64,000 nt of DNA from Gordonia alkaliphila (GCF_023017165.1 NZ_JALKBW010000001.1:1798001-1862000), one strand, 5' to 3'. Shown: positions 9,769 through 20,643, numbered from the stretch's first letter. Numbers and translations: made by a program. Notes: a model not told the origin generated them from the letters alone.

Positions 9769-11313
9769 CTACTGACGGTCGTCGGCGACCTGCCGATGTT
9801 GCTCCATGAGTTCGCGCCGGAGGAGCTTGCCCGTCGGTAGCCGGGGCAGTCGGCTCACGAAGTCGAGTGCGCGCGGGCACTTGTAGCCGGAGAGCTGGTC
9901 GGTGAGGTGACGCAGCAGCCGCTCCTGCGTCGCCGCATCGGCGGCGACGCCGGGGCTCAATTGCACGGCGCCGTGCACCACCTGTCCGAGCTCGTCGTGG
10001 TCCACACCGAAGACCGCCGCATCGGCCACATCCGGATGGACGAGTAGGAGATTCTCGGCTTCCTGCGGGTAGATGTTCACGCCGCCGGACAGGATGAGGT
10101 CGGATCGTCGTTCCGACAGGTACAGGTAGCCGTCGGCGTCGAGGTAGCCGAGGTCGCCGACGGTGGCCCACCCACGGTCGTTGTGCGCTTGCGCGGTCTT
10201 GGCGGCGTCGTTGAGGTACGCGAAGCTCGGCCCGCCCGCCGACCAGATCTCGCCCACGGTCCCCGGCGCGACGGGGCCGCCGTCCCCGTCCAGGATGTGC
10301 ACCGCACCGACCAGAGGCTTGCCGACCGACCCGGGATGGGCCAGCCACTCGTCCGAATCGAGCTCGGTGAACAGGTAGTTCTCGGTGGCCGAGTAGAACT
10401 CGCGGACGATCGGCCCGACCCAGTCGATGAGCTGTCGCTTGGCCGCTTGCGGCATCGGTGCGGCGGCGTGGACCAGGCAGCGCAGCGACGAGAGGTCCGC
10501 GGCGCGGCGGCGTTCCAGCGGCAGCTTGAGCATCCGCAGCAGCATGGTCGGAACCATCTGCGCCACGGTGACCCGGTGCTCGGCGATCAGATCCAGCGCC
10601 GACTGGGCGTCGAAGGACTCCATCACCACCACGAGTCCGCCGTACCGGTGCACGGACATGCCGACCCGGAGCGGAGCGGCGTGATACAGCGGTGCCGGGG
10701 AGAGGTACACGCTGTCGGCGTCGAGGCCCCAGCGTTCGTGGAACAGCGTGGTGAATCCGGGAGGACTGCCCAACGGTGCTGACGGCAGGTCGGCGACGAC
10801 CCCCTTCGGTCGGCCGGTGGTGCCCGACGAGTACAGCAGGTCCGCGCCTTCGGCCTCATCGGGATGGGGTTCCACTCCGCCGATCGCGGTGGTCAGCGCG
10901 ACGGCGCCGTCGACGTCGGCGCCGGTGGTGAACAGATGCGGAACACCCGCCGCCTCAGCGGCGGCGTGGGCCGTCTCCAGGTGGTGCGGACTGGTGATCA
11001 GCGTCTGCACTCGGGCGTCGCGCAGGATGTACGCGACGTCGTCGGACGACAAGCGGGTGGACAGCGCCACATATCGCAGTCCGGCCCGCTGGAAGGCCCA
11101 GACGACGGGGAAGTAGTACTCGTTGTTCTCCATCAGCACGGCTACCGTGTCGCCGTGCCGCAAGCCGCGCTGGTGCAGCAGACCGGCGACGGCACGCGAC
11201 GTGGCGACCAGCTCGCCGTAGGTGACGGTGAGTCCTGACGACGCCATCACGTAGGCGGGCCGATCCGGATCGGTGTGGGCGTAGGTGTCGGGGAACAGGG
11301 GGAGGTGAGTCAT
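9769..11313 (-). CDS. Fatty-acid/aromatic acyl-CoA ligase (AMP-forming, FadD family)
   Basis: A 514-residue ANL-superfamily ligase that activates a carboxylic acid via an acyl-adenylate to the CoA thioester. The P-loop motif SSGTTGRPKGV lies near residue 165. The YSATE motif, the GWATVGDLG hinge region with its conserved Asp, and the C-terminal catalytic lysine motif PTGKLLRREL are all intact. It is last in a minus-strand cluster with a broken SDR, a maleylpyruvate-isomerase-like protein and a broken aldehyde dehydrogenase, which suggests breakdown of an alcohol or aldehyde through its acid. The substrate is not readable. The ATG at 11313 follows the SDR stop by 31 bp with a GGAGG-poor leader. 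Confidence 0.88.
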   Translation of the reverse strand: MTHLPLFPDTYAHTDPDRPAYVMASSGLTVTYGELVATSRAVAGLLHQRGLRHGDTVAVLMENNEYYFPVVWAFQRAGLRYVALSTRLSSDDVAYILRDARVQTLITSPHHLETAHAAAEAAGVPHLFTTGADVDGAVALTTAIGGVEPHPDEAEGADLLYSSGTTGRPKGVVADLPSAPLGSPPGFTTLFHERWGLDADSVYLSPAPLYHAAPLRVGMSVHRYGGLVVVMESFDAQSALDLIAEHRVTVAQMVPTMLLRMLKLPLERRRAADLSSLRCLVHAAAPMPQAAKRQLIDWVGPIVREFYSATENYLFTELDSDEWLAHPGSVGKPLVGAVHILDGDGGPVAPGTVGEIWSAGGPSFAYLNDAAKTAQAHNDRGWATVGDLGYLDADGYLYLSERRSDLILSGGVNIYPQEAENLLLVHPDVADAAVFGVDHDELGQVVHGAVQLSPGVAADAATQERLLRHLTDQLSGYKCPRALDFVSRLPRLPTGKLLRRELMEQHRQVADDRQ

Positions 11314-11344
11314 CGGGGACGGCCCTTTCAGATGTCGGGACGGA

Positions 11345-12060
11345 TCAGTACAGGTAGTCCTCGCCGCTGGCGCGCACGGTGATGTCGCTGATGCTGATGC
11401 CCCACGGCTGATCGATCACGTGGACCACGGCGTCGGCGAGATCCTCGGGCTTGATCAGCCAGTACTGGATCGAGTCGTCGTCGGCCAGCGCCGCGGGCAG
11501 CTCTCCGTCCATCAGCGCGGTGAGGTGCTCGGTGTACTCCGCGCTGCGTTGGCCGACGAGACCGTAGATGGCGGTGTCGTTGACGATCCAACTGGCGAGG
11601 TTGGTGCCGGTGATCCCGGTCGGCTTGACGGTGGTGACCTTGATCTTGCCCTTGGACTCGATGCGGAGTGAGTCCGACAGCACGGTGACCGCGGCCTTGG
11701 TGGCGCTGTAGACGCCGGAGCCGGCGATCCCGGCGTTGCCGTAGATCGACGAGATGTTGACGACCTGGCCGCGTCCCTGCTCGATCATCTGGTCGTAGAC
11801 GGCGGTGATGCCGTTCACGACGCCCTTGATGTTGATGTCGATGGCGCGGTCCCACTTGTCGGCGGCCCGGGCGTGGTCGGCGAAGTACGCCAACGGCATC
11901 ACCCCGGCGTTGTTCACCAGCACATCGACGGCGCCGTATTCCTGAACCGCGCGCGCCACGGCCGCCTGCAGTTGGGTTCGGTCGGTGACGTCGGCGGCGA
12001 TGCCGAAGCCGCTGCCGACTCCGGTGATGAGAACGACTTTGTTGTGCAGTGGTCAGACAC
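11345..12060 (-). pseudogene. Short-chain dehydrogenase/reductase with N-terminal deletion and frameshift
   Basis: The intact part (from 11959) is a classical SDR C-terminal two-thirds: NNAGV, catalytic Ser in NISSIYG, and YSATK with the active Tyr and Lys. Upstream, the frame encodes the nucleotide-binding start KVVLITGVGSGFG but then jumps straight to IAADVTD. The roughly 40 residues that normally lie between them (second strand and helix of the Rossmann fold) are missing. A GTG at 12060, placed behind AAGGA, begins MSDH but is one base out of frame with KVVLITG; adding a C near 12049 would give MSDHLHNKVVL. Activity is unlikely as written. Assembly error or true decay cannot be told apart here. 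Confidence 0.7.
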
Positions 12061-12114
12061 GGTGATTCCTTTGCAGAGGGGGATGAAGGGCGGAGAGGGG
12101 GAACGGGCGGCGAG

Positions 12115-12924
12115 TCAGACGATGTCGAGTGCGTCGAGCACGGCGGCCACCGCGGCCGGGTCGCCGTGCACCTGGGCGGCGCTGCGCCAGGCGCTGCGTC
12201 GGGTGGCCCAGGAGGTGAAGGCGAGCGCGTCGCTGTGCACGGTGTTCGCGGGCAGGTCCTCGACGCTCACCTCGTCGACGGCCACGCCGTCGGCCACGTC
12301 CGCGGAGGCGGAGACCTGGAACGCCCGTTCGGTGGCGCCGGTGAGGTGGATGCCGACCGGTCCGGTCAGTGCCGCGCGGATCGACGATCCGCACATCGGC
12401 GGCAGCCCGGCCATCATCCAGTCGATCGCGGGATCGATCGCCGCCGCGACCGGAAGGTCTACCGCGAGGGTGACCGGTCCGTGCGGTGCCAGCAGGTCCG
12501 ACTGCAGGTGGACCAGGTGGTCGAAGGCCACGGCGTCGGCGAGCTGGCTCAGCCGGTAGGTGCCGAGATCGAGCATCTCGATCGGCTGGTCGCGCAGCTC
12601 CGGACTCTGCAACGCCTCGAGGGTGGCCAGACCGGCTGCGCTCTGTGCGAGGTAGTAGTCGTGCACCTGCGCGGTGCTCCAGTCCGCCCGCTCGACGACG
12701 GCGGCGTCGTTGAGACGCTCGGAGGTACCGCTGGGATTGTCCGGGAACACGAGTTCGGGGTCAGCGATGAAGTTGAAGAACAACCCCAGGTGGCCGACCA
12801 GATCTTGGACGCGCCAGCCGCGGCACGCGCTGTCGGCGGCCCAGTCCGCGGGTTCGAGACGATCGAGGATCGTCGAGGTGGTCGCGGCGAGTTCGGTGGC
12901 CGCGCGCAGTCCTGCGATGGACAT
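12115..12924 (-). CDS. Maleylpyruvate isomerase N-terminal / DinB-like domain protein
   Basis: A 269-residue protein whose N-terminal half is the mycothiol-dependent maleylpyruvate isomerase-like four-helix fold: an early Asp/Trp-rich helix, then CRGWRVQDLVGHLGLFF with the family His in the VGHL motif. In this superfamily, metal-binding histidines support mycothiol- or bacillithiol-dependent reactions. The C-terminal half (about 150-269) resembles the accessory domain often fused in actinobacteria. AAGGA precedes the ATG. It sits between aldehyde dehydrogenase and SDR remnants in a presumed catabolic operon, so a detoxifying isomerase or transferase is possible but not proven. Confidence 0.72.
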   Translation of the reverse strand: MSIAGLRAATELAATTSTILDRLEPADWAADSACRGWRVQDLVGHLGLFFNFIADPELVFPDNPSGTSERLNDAAVVERADWSTAQVHDYYLAQSAAGLATLEALQSPELRDQPIEMLDLGTYRLSQLADAVAFDHLVHLQSDLLAPHGPVTLAVDLPVAAAIDPAIDWMMAGLPPMCGSSIRAALTGPVGIHLTGATERAFQVSASADVADGVAVDEVSVEDLPANTVHSDALAFTSWATRRSAWRSAAQVHGDPAAVAAVLDALDIV

Positions 12925-12970
12925 ACGGAGATTCCTTTCGGGGAGGTCGGGGAGAGGCCGGAAGCCTGCT

Positions 12971-14261
12971 TCAGGCGGTGAGGAAGATGGACTTGGTCAC
13001 CTGGTACGACGCCAGGCCTTCGGGCCCGAGTTCCCGACCGATGCCGCTGGACTTGACGCCGCCGAACGGTGAACCCCAGTCGAGGTTGAACGTGTTGACG
13101 CCGAACGAGCCGGTCTCCACGCGTCGCGCGACGTCGAGACCGCGTTCGTCGTCGGTGGTCCACACCGTGCCGCCGAGTCCGTACTCGGAGTCGTTCGCGA
13201 GGGCGACGGCATCGTCGACATCGTCGTAGGCCAGCACGGTCAGGACCGGTCCGAAGATCTCCTCGCGGGCGATGACGCTGGCATTGTCGACGCCGCCGAA
13301 GACGGTGGGGGCGACGAAGTAGCCGCGGTCCATGCCGTCGGGGGCGCCGCCCCCCGGTGGTCACGACACCGCCGTCGGCGCGCCCCCGGTCGATGAATCC
13401 GAGGACACGATCGCGCTGGGTTCCGCTGACCAGCGGGCCGATGAAGGTGCTCTCGTCGAGCGGATCCCCGACGGGCAGACCGCGGGCCATCTCGGTGATC
13501 GCCTCCAGGTAGGTGTCGTAGCCGGTGGCGGGCACCAGGATGCGCGTGGACATGTAACAGGTCTGGCCGGCATTCAGCAGCGACGCGGTGGCCAGACCGC
13601 TGACAGTGGCTTCCAGGTCGGCGTCGTCGAGTACCAGAGCTGCGGATTTGCCGCCGAGCTCGAGTGTCACGGGACGGATCAGCTCACCGCAAACCTTGCC
13701 GATCTGTCGGCCGGCCGCGGTCGAACCGGTGAACGCGACCTTGTCCACATCGGGATGGGCGACGAGGTAGCGGCCTACGTCGGCCCCGCCGGTGACGATG
13801 TTCAAGGTGCCGGCGGGCAGGCCGGCTTCGAGGGCGGCTTCGGCGAGGACATACGAGTCGAGCGTGGTCTCCGGCGACGGCTTGAGCACGACCGTGCAGC
13901 CGGCGGCCAACGCCGGTGCGATCTTGAACATCGAGAGCACCGCGGGGAAGTTCCACGGGGCGATGGCGGCGACCACGCCGACCGGATCGCGGCGGACCAC
14001 GGTGGTGCCGGGCATCGGCCGGCTTTCCCTGCGCTCCTCGACGGGCAGCGTTTCGATCAGGTCGGCGTAGTAGCGGAGCAGTTGCACCGGCGCCTCGCCC
14101 TCGGCGAAGCGAGCCAACGCGATCGGCATGCCGTTCTCGCGGCTGACGGTGGTCGCACGCAGTTCGGACCGCGACGCGAGCGCATCGGCGAACCGGCGAA
14201 GGACGGCGGCTCGGTCGCCGGGTTCGAGGGTGCGCCACGGGCCGGACCGATAGGCCGCGCG
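12971..14261 (-). pseudogene. Aldehyde dehydrogenase, N-terminus missing and frameshifted
   Basis: NAD(P)-dependent aldehyde dehydrogenase sequence is clear: PWNFPAVLSMFK, the cofactor loop FTGSTAAGRQIG, the Glu motif ELGGKS, and the catalytic Cys in NAGQTCYM. Two lesions are visible. Near 13340 a run of six G on the coding strand breaks the frame; with five G the sequence continues VTTGGGAPDGMDRGYFV into the C-terminal part (12971-13333). At the 5' end, coding sequence begins abruptly at RAAYRSGPWRTL right behind a GAGGAGGAG ribosome site at 14266-14274, so the start codon and about 45 usual N-terminal residues are absent. The first in-frame ATG is 14129. It diverges from an AraC regulator. 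Confidence 0.72.
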
Positions 14262-15337
14262 GGTTCTCCTCCTCGGGTGGCGTGAGTAGCGCCATAGTGC
14301 GGTGGTGATGTGCTCAGTCTCTCGGCTCCGGCTGGGCGATTACTTGACTTGGCGCGACATACTTTTTACTTTCGAGACCATGTCGGACCTCATCAGCGCC
14401 GCGTCGCTCAGCGAGTTGCCGGAAATGCTGGCGGAACTGGGCGTGGACGTGGACGCCTTCTTCCGCCGCGTGGGAATCGATCGACGGGTGGTGGGCGCGC
14501 ACGACCGCTACGTCCCGTTCTCGGCGTTGGCCGCGGCGCTCGGCGAGGCCGCGCGCGAGTGTGGAATGCCGGATTTCGCCCTGCGGCTGGCGGGCCGGCA
14601 GCACCCGGACATCCTCGGTCCCGTCGCGATAGCGGCGCGCAATGCCGACACGGTGGGGGCCGCGCTGCGGGCCGTCACCGACTACGCGCACGTGTACAGC
14701 CCGGCGTTGGCCACGCAGCTCGACATCGATGGGCAGTACGTGGCCTACGAGTTCCGTACGTTGCTGCGACGGCTGCCCGCCCGCGACCATGTCGTCGAGC
14801 TGGCGCTCGGGGTGACTCTGTCGGCGTTCCGCATGCTTGCCGGGCCGGAGTTCCATCCCACCCGCGTCACCTTCGCACACCCGCAGATCGCCGAGCGGGC
14901 GGTGTATGTGGGGCATTTCGGATGTCCGGTGGAGTTCGACGCTTCGCGCAGCAGCATGGTGTTCCCGCGGGCCCTGATGGAGCGTCGACTGCGGGAGGGG
15001 GACCCGTTGGCGCACGATCTGGCACTCCGGTTCATGGCCGGGGCCGACCGGGAGACCGCATTCATCGATGCGACGGCGGACATGATCAAGCGCTCCATGC
15101 CGGTCGGGCGCGCCGACGTCCCGCAGATCGCGGAACTGTTGATGGTGCATCCGCGCTCGCTGCAACGGCGACTGCGGGCGGCAGGAACAAGTTTCGAGGA
15201 GGTGTTCGATCAGGTGCGCCGAGACACCGCCGACGGGCTGCTCGCCAACCCCGATGTGCCGATGTCGACCGTCTCACGACACCTGGGTTACTCCGAACAG
15301 AGTTCGCTGACGCGGAGCTCCCGTCGGTGGTTCGGAG

Positions 15338-16167
<830 letters not shown>

Positions 16168-16171
<4 letters not shown>

Positions 16172-17235
16172 GCGGTGGCCTTTCGAGCGGTGGTGATCAT
16201 CAGGTAGATCAGGAAGGGGCCGCCGACGGCCGCGGTGACCACGCCGACGGGCAGGCCGTCGGGCAGCGCGGTGCGGGTGAGGACGTCGGCGAGAAGCACG
16301 AGGACGGCGCCGAGGAGGCCGGACGTGATCGGCGGCGGGGTGCCCGAACGCGCCAAGCGCAGGGCGATCTGGGGTGCGAGCAGGCCGACGAACGCGATCG
16401 GACCGGCTGCCGACACGGACAGCGCGGCGACGATCACCGCGACCACGAGGGTGCCGGCGATCGCCGGACCCCCGCGCACGCCGAGGCCGCGGGCGGTGTC
16501 GACGCCGAGGCCGAGCGTGCGCAGGTCGCGAGCAACGATGATCGACCAGCCGGTGCCGATCACCACGGCGACGAGCGCGGCGGGCACCACCTGCCAGCTG
16601 CCGTACGACACCGAACCGACGATCCAGCGCTGGGCGCGGGCCGCGTCCCACTCCTGGGCGCGGGCCAGTAGGAAGCCGACGAGGGCCTGCAGCATCGCGG
16701 TCAGGCCGACGCCGACGAGTATCAACCGCAGGGTGCTCATGCTCAACTCGCTGCCGCGCCGGAACGACAACGCGTACATCGCCGCGGCAGCGATCAGCCC
16801 GCCGAGCAGCGCGGCGACCGGGACGCCGAGATCGCTCAGCCACGCGTCCCCGGCGGCGCCCAGGGTGATGGCGGCGACCGCGCCGATGCTCGCGCCGGCG
16901 GTGATGCCGAGGAGGTCCGGCGTGGCCAGCGGGTTGCGGGCGATGAGCTGGGTCAACGACCCGGCCAGGCCCAGCCCGAAGCCGACCAGCCCTGCGATCA
17001 GTGCGCGGGGGAGGGCGTCGTCGAAGACCACCACGTTCTCCGCGCGGGTGCCGCCGCCGAGCAGGATGCGGGCGACGTCGACCGGCGTGGTGAACCCGAT
17101 CGCGACGTCGGCCAGGAAGGCGACCGCCGCCACCGCGGCCGCGGCGACGCCGATCAGCAGCAGGCGGCGGTTCACCGGCCACGTCGCGGGCCCGACGGCG
17201 ATGGTCGGGCGTCGATCCAGGGGAGTGATACTCAT
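16168..17235 (-). CDS. FecCD-family iron-siderophore permease
   Basis: A 355-residue inner-membrane permease with about nine or ten hydrophobic segments. Family motifs include NPLATPDLLGITAGAS early, RWIVGS in the middle, and GPIAFVGLLAPQIALRL near the ATPase-contacting loop. The start ATG 17235 overlaps the stop of the upstream permease by 4 bp (ATGA) and its own stop overlaps the ATPase gene in the same way, so all three proteins are translationally coupled. It pairs with the next permease to form the membrane channel. Confidence 0.92.
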
Positions 17236-18230
17236 ACGGCAGGCAACCTCCGGCGACGCACCATCAGGATCAAGGCCGGGCCGCCGACCAGGGCCAGCAT
17301 CACCCCGGCAGGCACTTCGCCGGGCCGGGCGACGACGCGGCCCAGCACGTCGCAGCCGACCAGCAGGGCGGCGCCGAGCAACGCCGAGAAGGGCACCACC
17401 CAGCGATAGTCGGGGCCGGTGATCGCCCGTGCGAGGTGGGGGACCACCAGGCCGAGGAAGGCGATCGGCCCGCACGCAGCGGTGGCCGCACCGGCCAGCA
17501 GGGTGATGGTGGCGATGCCGGAGAGCCGGATCAGCCAGACCCGTCCGCCGAGGGCGGTGGCCATGTCGTCGCCCAGGCTGAGGAGATTAAGGAACCAGCC
17601 GCCGGCCAGCGCTGCGACGAGGCCGACGAGGACGAGAGGTGCGACGGTCGCGAGGACGTCGGCGCCGCGACCGCCGAGCGCGCCCACGTTCCACGTGCGC
17701 CAGGCGTCGAGCGTGGCGCCGTCGGACAGCACGGTCGCGGACGTCACCGCCATCAGGAACGCGGACAGTCCGGCGCCGGCGAGCACCAGGGTCAGCGGCG
17801 TCGCACCGGACACATTGGCCAGCGCGAAGACCGCGACCGACGCCAGGCCCGCACCGATCAGGGCGGCCGCGGCGGTGGATACCGTGCCGGTGGTGCCGAA
17901 GACGAAGACTCCGATCACCACCGCGCACGCTGCGCCCGCATTGATGCCGAGGAGCCCGGGATCGGCGAGCGGGTTGCGAGTGTGCCCCTGGGTCAGTGCG
18001 CCCGCGGCGCCCAGCGCTGCACCGGCGAGCAGTCCGAGGGCCGTGCGGGTGAGCCGACCGTCGATCAGTTTCGCGATCTCGCCGTCGACCCTGTCGCGAT
18101 GGAAGAGGCCGTCGACGACGGTGCCGTAGCCCAGATCGTGCGGACCCAGCCCGGATCCGACCGCCACCGACACCACGCATAATCCGGTGAGCAGTACACC
18201 GAGAAGCAGCGCCCCGCTCACCCTTGTCAT
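17232..18230 (-). CDS. FecCD-family iron-siderophore permease
   Basis: First gene of the importer operon: 332 residues, about nine or ten membrane segments, with the family motifs TRNPLADPGLLGINAGAA and GPIAFLGLVVPHLARA. It is paralogous to the second permease. The ATG at 18230 abuts an iron-box-like palindrome, indicating repression by an IdeR/DtxR-type regulator when iron is sufficient. The periplasmic binding protein normally needed for substrate delivery is not encoded beside it. Confidence 0.92.
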   Translation of the reverse strand: MTRVSGALLLGVLLTGLCVVSVAVGSGLGPHDLGYGTVVDGLFHRDRVDGEIAKLIDGRLTRTALGLLAGAALGAAGALTQGHTRNPLADPGLLGINAGAACAVVIGVFVFGTTGTVSTAAAALIGAGLASVAVFALANVSGATPLTLVLAGAGLSAFLMAVTSATVLSDGATLDAWRTWNVGALGGRGADVLATVAPLVLVGLVAALAGGWFLNLLSLGDDMATALGGRVWLIRLSGIATITLLAGAATAACGPIAFLGLVVPHLARAITGPDYRWVVPFSALLGAALLVGCDVLGRVVARPGEVPAGVMLALVGGPALILMVRRRRLPAV

Positions 18231-18249
18231 GAAGGGTAACCTTACCTAA
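18231..18249. promoter_or_regulatory. IdeR/DtxR-type iron box upstream of the siderophore importer
   Basis: Read on the minus strand, the 19 bases directly before the permease ATG are TTAGGTAAGGTTACCCTTC. By my count 13 of 19 positions match the mycobacterial iron-box consensus TTAGGTTAGGCTAACCTAA. A second half-element (CCTAAGGTTAC on the plus strand, 18259-18269) lies just upstream, so a pair of dimers could bind. Position and target genes fit iron-dependent repression; binding is inferred, not shown. Confidence 0.7.
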
Positions 18250-18440
18250 CTAACTCGTCCTAAGGTTACTGGGTGATGACCTCACCCGTAACGTTTCGCG
18301 GCACAGAGGCCGATAAGTCCTTGTGAATAGGAACTGATCCCTGTTACGCAGGATGCGGGGCCATCGCACTCGAAGGCTGCCGAACTCGCATCGTTGGACA
18401 CATCTGACTGACTGAGACATACGGAACGAAGGGCATGATC

Positions 18441-18980
18441 ATGAAGAAGCTTCTCACTCGCGCGGCCATTGCGGTGACCGCAGCCGGCTCCATCGGCGCC
18501 GGCACCCTCATGGCTGCGGCCCCCGCCGAAGCTGCTGTGCCGAACCTCCGCGTCAGCGGCGCCGTGACCTGTAACTTCGGCATGCAGCCGGGGCAGCCGT
18601 GGACCGCCGGCATCTGGAACATGACTCGCGTTCTTCGGGTGACCGCCGACGACGGCAACTTCAAGAACGTCACGCTCCAGGAGATCAACGGCCCGAAGAA
18701 GTTCGCGCCCTGGCTCTCCTCGACCGGCAAGATCGGCGACAAGACGGTGCCTCGCACCCTCGAGATCAAGACCGTCTGGCCGGGCTGCTTCCCGTCGTCT
18801 ATCGCCGGCTACGCGATCTCGGACTACCAGGAGAACCTGCTCGACAACGCCGGTTTCTGGTGGAACCTGCGCGAGGTCCCGCGCGGCGAGAAGAAGCCCG
18901 ACAGCAACGCCGCTCTGACCCAGCTGTCCGGCGGCGGCGTCGACGATCCCCGCGCACCGCAGATCCCCGGCGTCAACTGA
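18441..18980 (+). CDS. Secreted protein of unknown function
   Basis: The protein has about 179 residues with a clear Sec signal peptide: MKKLLTR, a hydrophobic core, and an AEA-like cleavage site (PAEAAVP) near residue 32. The mature part of about 147 residues has two cysteines (VTCNFGMQ and WPGCFPS) that could form a disulfide; the C-terminus is polar. No domain was recognised. ATG 18441 is preferred to ATG 18435 because GAAGGG sits 7 bp before it. It stands alone between the siderophore importer operon and fprA, and a strong hairpin terminator follows. Confidence 0.75.
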   Translation: MKKLLTRAAIAVTAAGSIGAGTLMAAAPAEAAVPNLRVSGAVTCNFGMQPGQPWTAGIWNMTRVLRVTADDGNFKNVTLQEINGPKKFAPWLSSTGKIGDKTVPRTLEIKTVWPGCFPSSIAGYAISDYQENLLDNAGFWWNLREVPRGEKKPDSNAALTQLSGGGVDDPRAPQIPGVN

Positions 18981-19008
18981 CCCCACCCGGATCCTCCCGG
19001 ACACAGAC

Positions 19009-19040
19009 CAGCGGCCCGCCCCGAAAGGGGCGGGCCGCTG
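19009..19040. terminator. Strong bidirectional hairpin between secreted-protein gene and fprA
   Basis: Two 14-base arms (CAGCGGCCCGCCCC and its exact inverse) enclose a GAAA tetraloop. The plus-strand side continues GCGTTTG, a weak T-tract. It lies between convergent gene ends and can serve both. Confidence 0.85.
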
Positions 19041-19063
19041 GCGTTTGTGCGGGGTACCGGTCG

Positions 19064-20455
19064 CTAGCTCTTGGCGACCTTGCCGGGCTCGGAGGCGGCG
19101 AGCATCTCGTGACGCTCGACGACCTTCTTGCGGTCGCGGCCCTCGGCGGCGCCGAGACCGCGCTCGTACTCGTCCAGGCGGTACCAGCCGTCCCAGGTGG
19201 TGTACGGAACCTGACGGCTCTCCAGCAGGTCGATCACCGCGTCCTCGCCGGGAGCGGTCGGCTCGTTGAGCACGCCGTTCACCATGTCCTCCACCAGGCA
19301 TTCGACGGTCTCGTTGGCGTCGCCCTTGGTGTGGCCGATCAGACCGACGGGTCCGCGCTTGATCCACCCGGTGGTGTAGAGCCCGGTCACGTGCTTGCCC
19401 TCGTCGAAGACGCGGCCCGCTTCGTTGGGGATCACGCCGGCTTGGGAGTCGAACGGGATCTCCGGCAGGTTGTCCGAGAGGTAGCCGACGGCGCGATACA
19501 CCGCGCCCAGGTCCCAGTCGGTGGTGCGGCCGGTGCCCTTGACGTTGCCGGTGCCGTCGAGCTCGGTGCGCTCGGTCCGCAGGCCGACGACCTTGCCGTC
19601 TTCGCCGAGGATCTCCACCGGGCTCTCGAAGAAGTGCAGGAAGAGCTTGTGGATCGCGCCCTGCTTGGGCTCGTGGATGGCGTAGTTCTCGATGATCGTC
19701 GCCACCTGGTCGGTGATCTTGGAGGCGCGACGGGCCACGGCGGAACCCTCGTCGTACTCGATGTCCTCCGGGTTCACCACCACCTCGATGTTCGGCGAGT
19801 GGTCGAGCTCCTTGAGCTCGAGCGGCGTGAACTTCGCCTGGGCGGGGCCGCGTCGACCGAAGACGTGCACCTCGACGGCCTTGTTGGCCTTCAAGCCCTG
19901 GTAGACGTTGTCCGGGATCTCGGTGGGGAGCAGCTCGTCGCCGGTCTTGGCGAGCACGCGGGCCACGTCGAGCGCCACGTTGCCGACACCGATCACGGCG
20001 ACCTTCTCCGCTTCCAGCGGCCATTCGCGCGGGAAGTCGGGGTGGCCGTCGTACCAGGCGACGAACTCGGCGGCGCCGTAGCTGCCGTCCAGGTCGACGC
20101 CCGGGATCTTGAGTTCCCGATCGTCGGTCGCGCCGGTGGAGAACACGATCGCGTCGTAGTGGGTCTTCAGATCGGCCAGCGTGATGTCGGTGCCGTAGTC
20201 GATGTTGCCGAGCAGGCGGACCTGCGGCTTGTCGAGCACCTTGTGTAGCGCGGTGATGATGCCCTTGATGCGGGGATGGTCGGGCGCGACGCCGTACCGG
20301 ATCAGGCCGAACGGGGCCGGCATGCGCTCGTACAGGTCGATGCTGACCCCGCGGGCGGCGGCCGTGTCCGACTTCATCAGCGCGTCGGCACAGTAGATGC
20401 CGGCGGGACCGGCTCCGACGATCGCTACGCGCAGCGGGCGGCTGTTCTCACTCAT
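19064..20455 (-). CDS. fprA: NADPH-ferredoxin reductase FprA
   Basis: An FAD flavoprotein of 463 residues that passes electrons from NADPH to ferredoxins, for example for cytochromes P450. The FAD-binding dinucleotide fold is near the start (VAIVGAGPAGIYCADAL) and the second nucleotide fold is VAVIGVGNVALDVARVL. GRRGPAQAKFT is typical of the adrenodoxin-reductase-like family. The C-terminal motif TGWIKRGPVGLIGHTKGDA closes the FAD site. Length and order match mycobacterial FprA (Rv3106). The GAGGAA upstream lies slightly far from the ATG. The gene stands alone. Confidence 0.93.
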   Translation of the reverse strand: MSENSRPLRVAIVGAGPAGIYCADALMKSDTAAARGVSIDLYERMPAPFGLIRYGVAPDHPRIKGIITALHKVLDKPQVRLLGNIDYGTDITLADLKTHYDAIVFSTGATDDRELKIPGVDLDGSYGAAEFVAWYDGHPDFPREWPLEAEKVAVIGVGNVALDVARVLAKTGDELLPTEIPDNVYQGLKANKAVEVHVFGRRGPAQAKFTPLELKELDHSPNIEVVVNPEDIEYDEGSAVARRASKITDQVATIIENYAIHEPKQGAIHKLFLHFFESPVEILGEDGKVVGLRTERTELDGTGNVKGTGRTTDWDLGAVYRAVGYLSDNLPEIPFDSQAGVIPNEAGRVFDEGKHVTGLYTTGWIKRGPVGLIGHTKGDANETVECLVEDMVNGVLNEPTAPGEDAVIDLLESRQVPYTTWDGWYRLDEYERGLGAAEGRDRKKVVERHEMLAASEPGKVAKS

Positions 20456-20643
20456 TGGTCAGTCGCTTCCTCAGCTGAAAGAACGTGTGGTACTTCCACG
20501 GTATGCGCTGGTGAGTCAGCACCAAAATTTCCACTGAGGCTGCCCTCACTAATACCGAAACTGCGGCAAACCCTTGACTCGGGAGGCGGTGCTCGGCTAT
20601 TGGCGCGCCCCGCGCCGGAGACCGGGGCGGGTCCGGAATGGGT

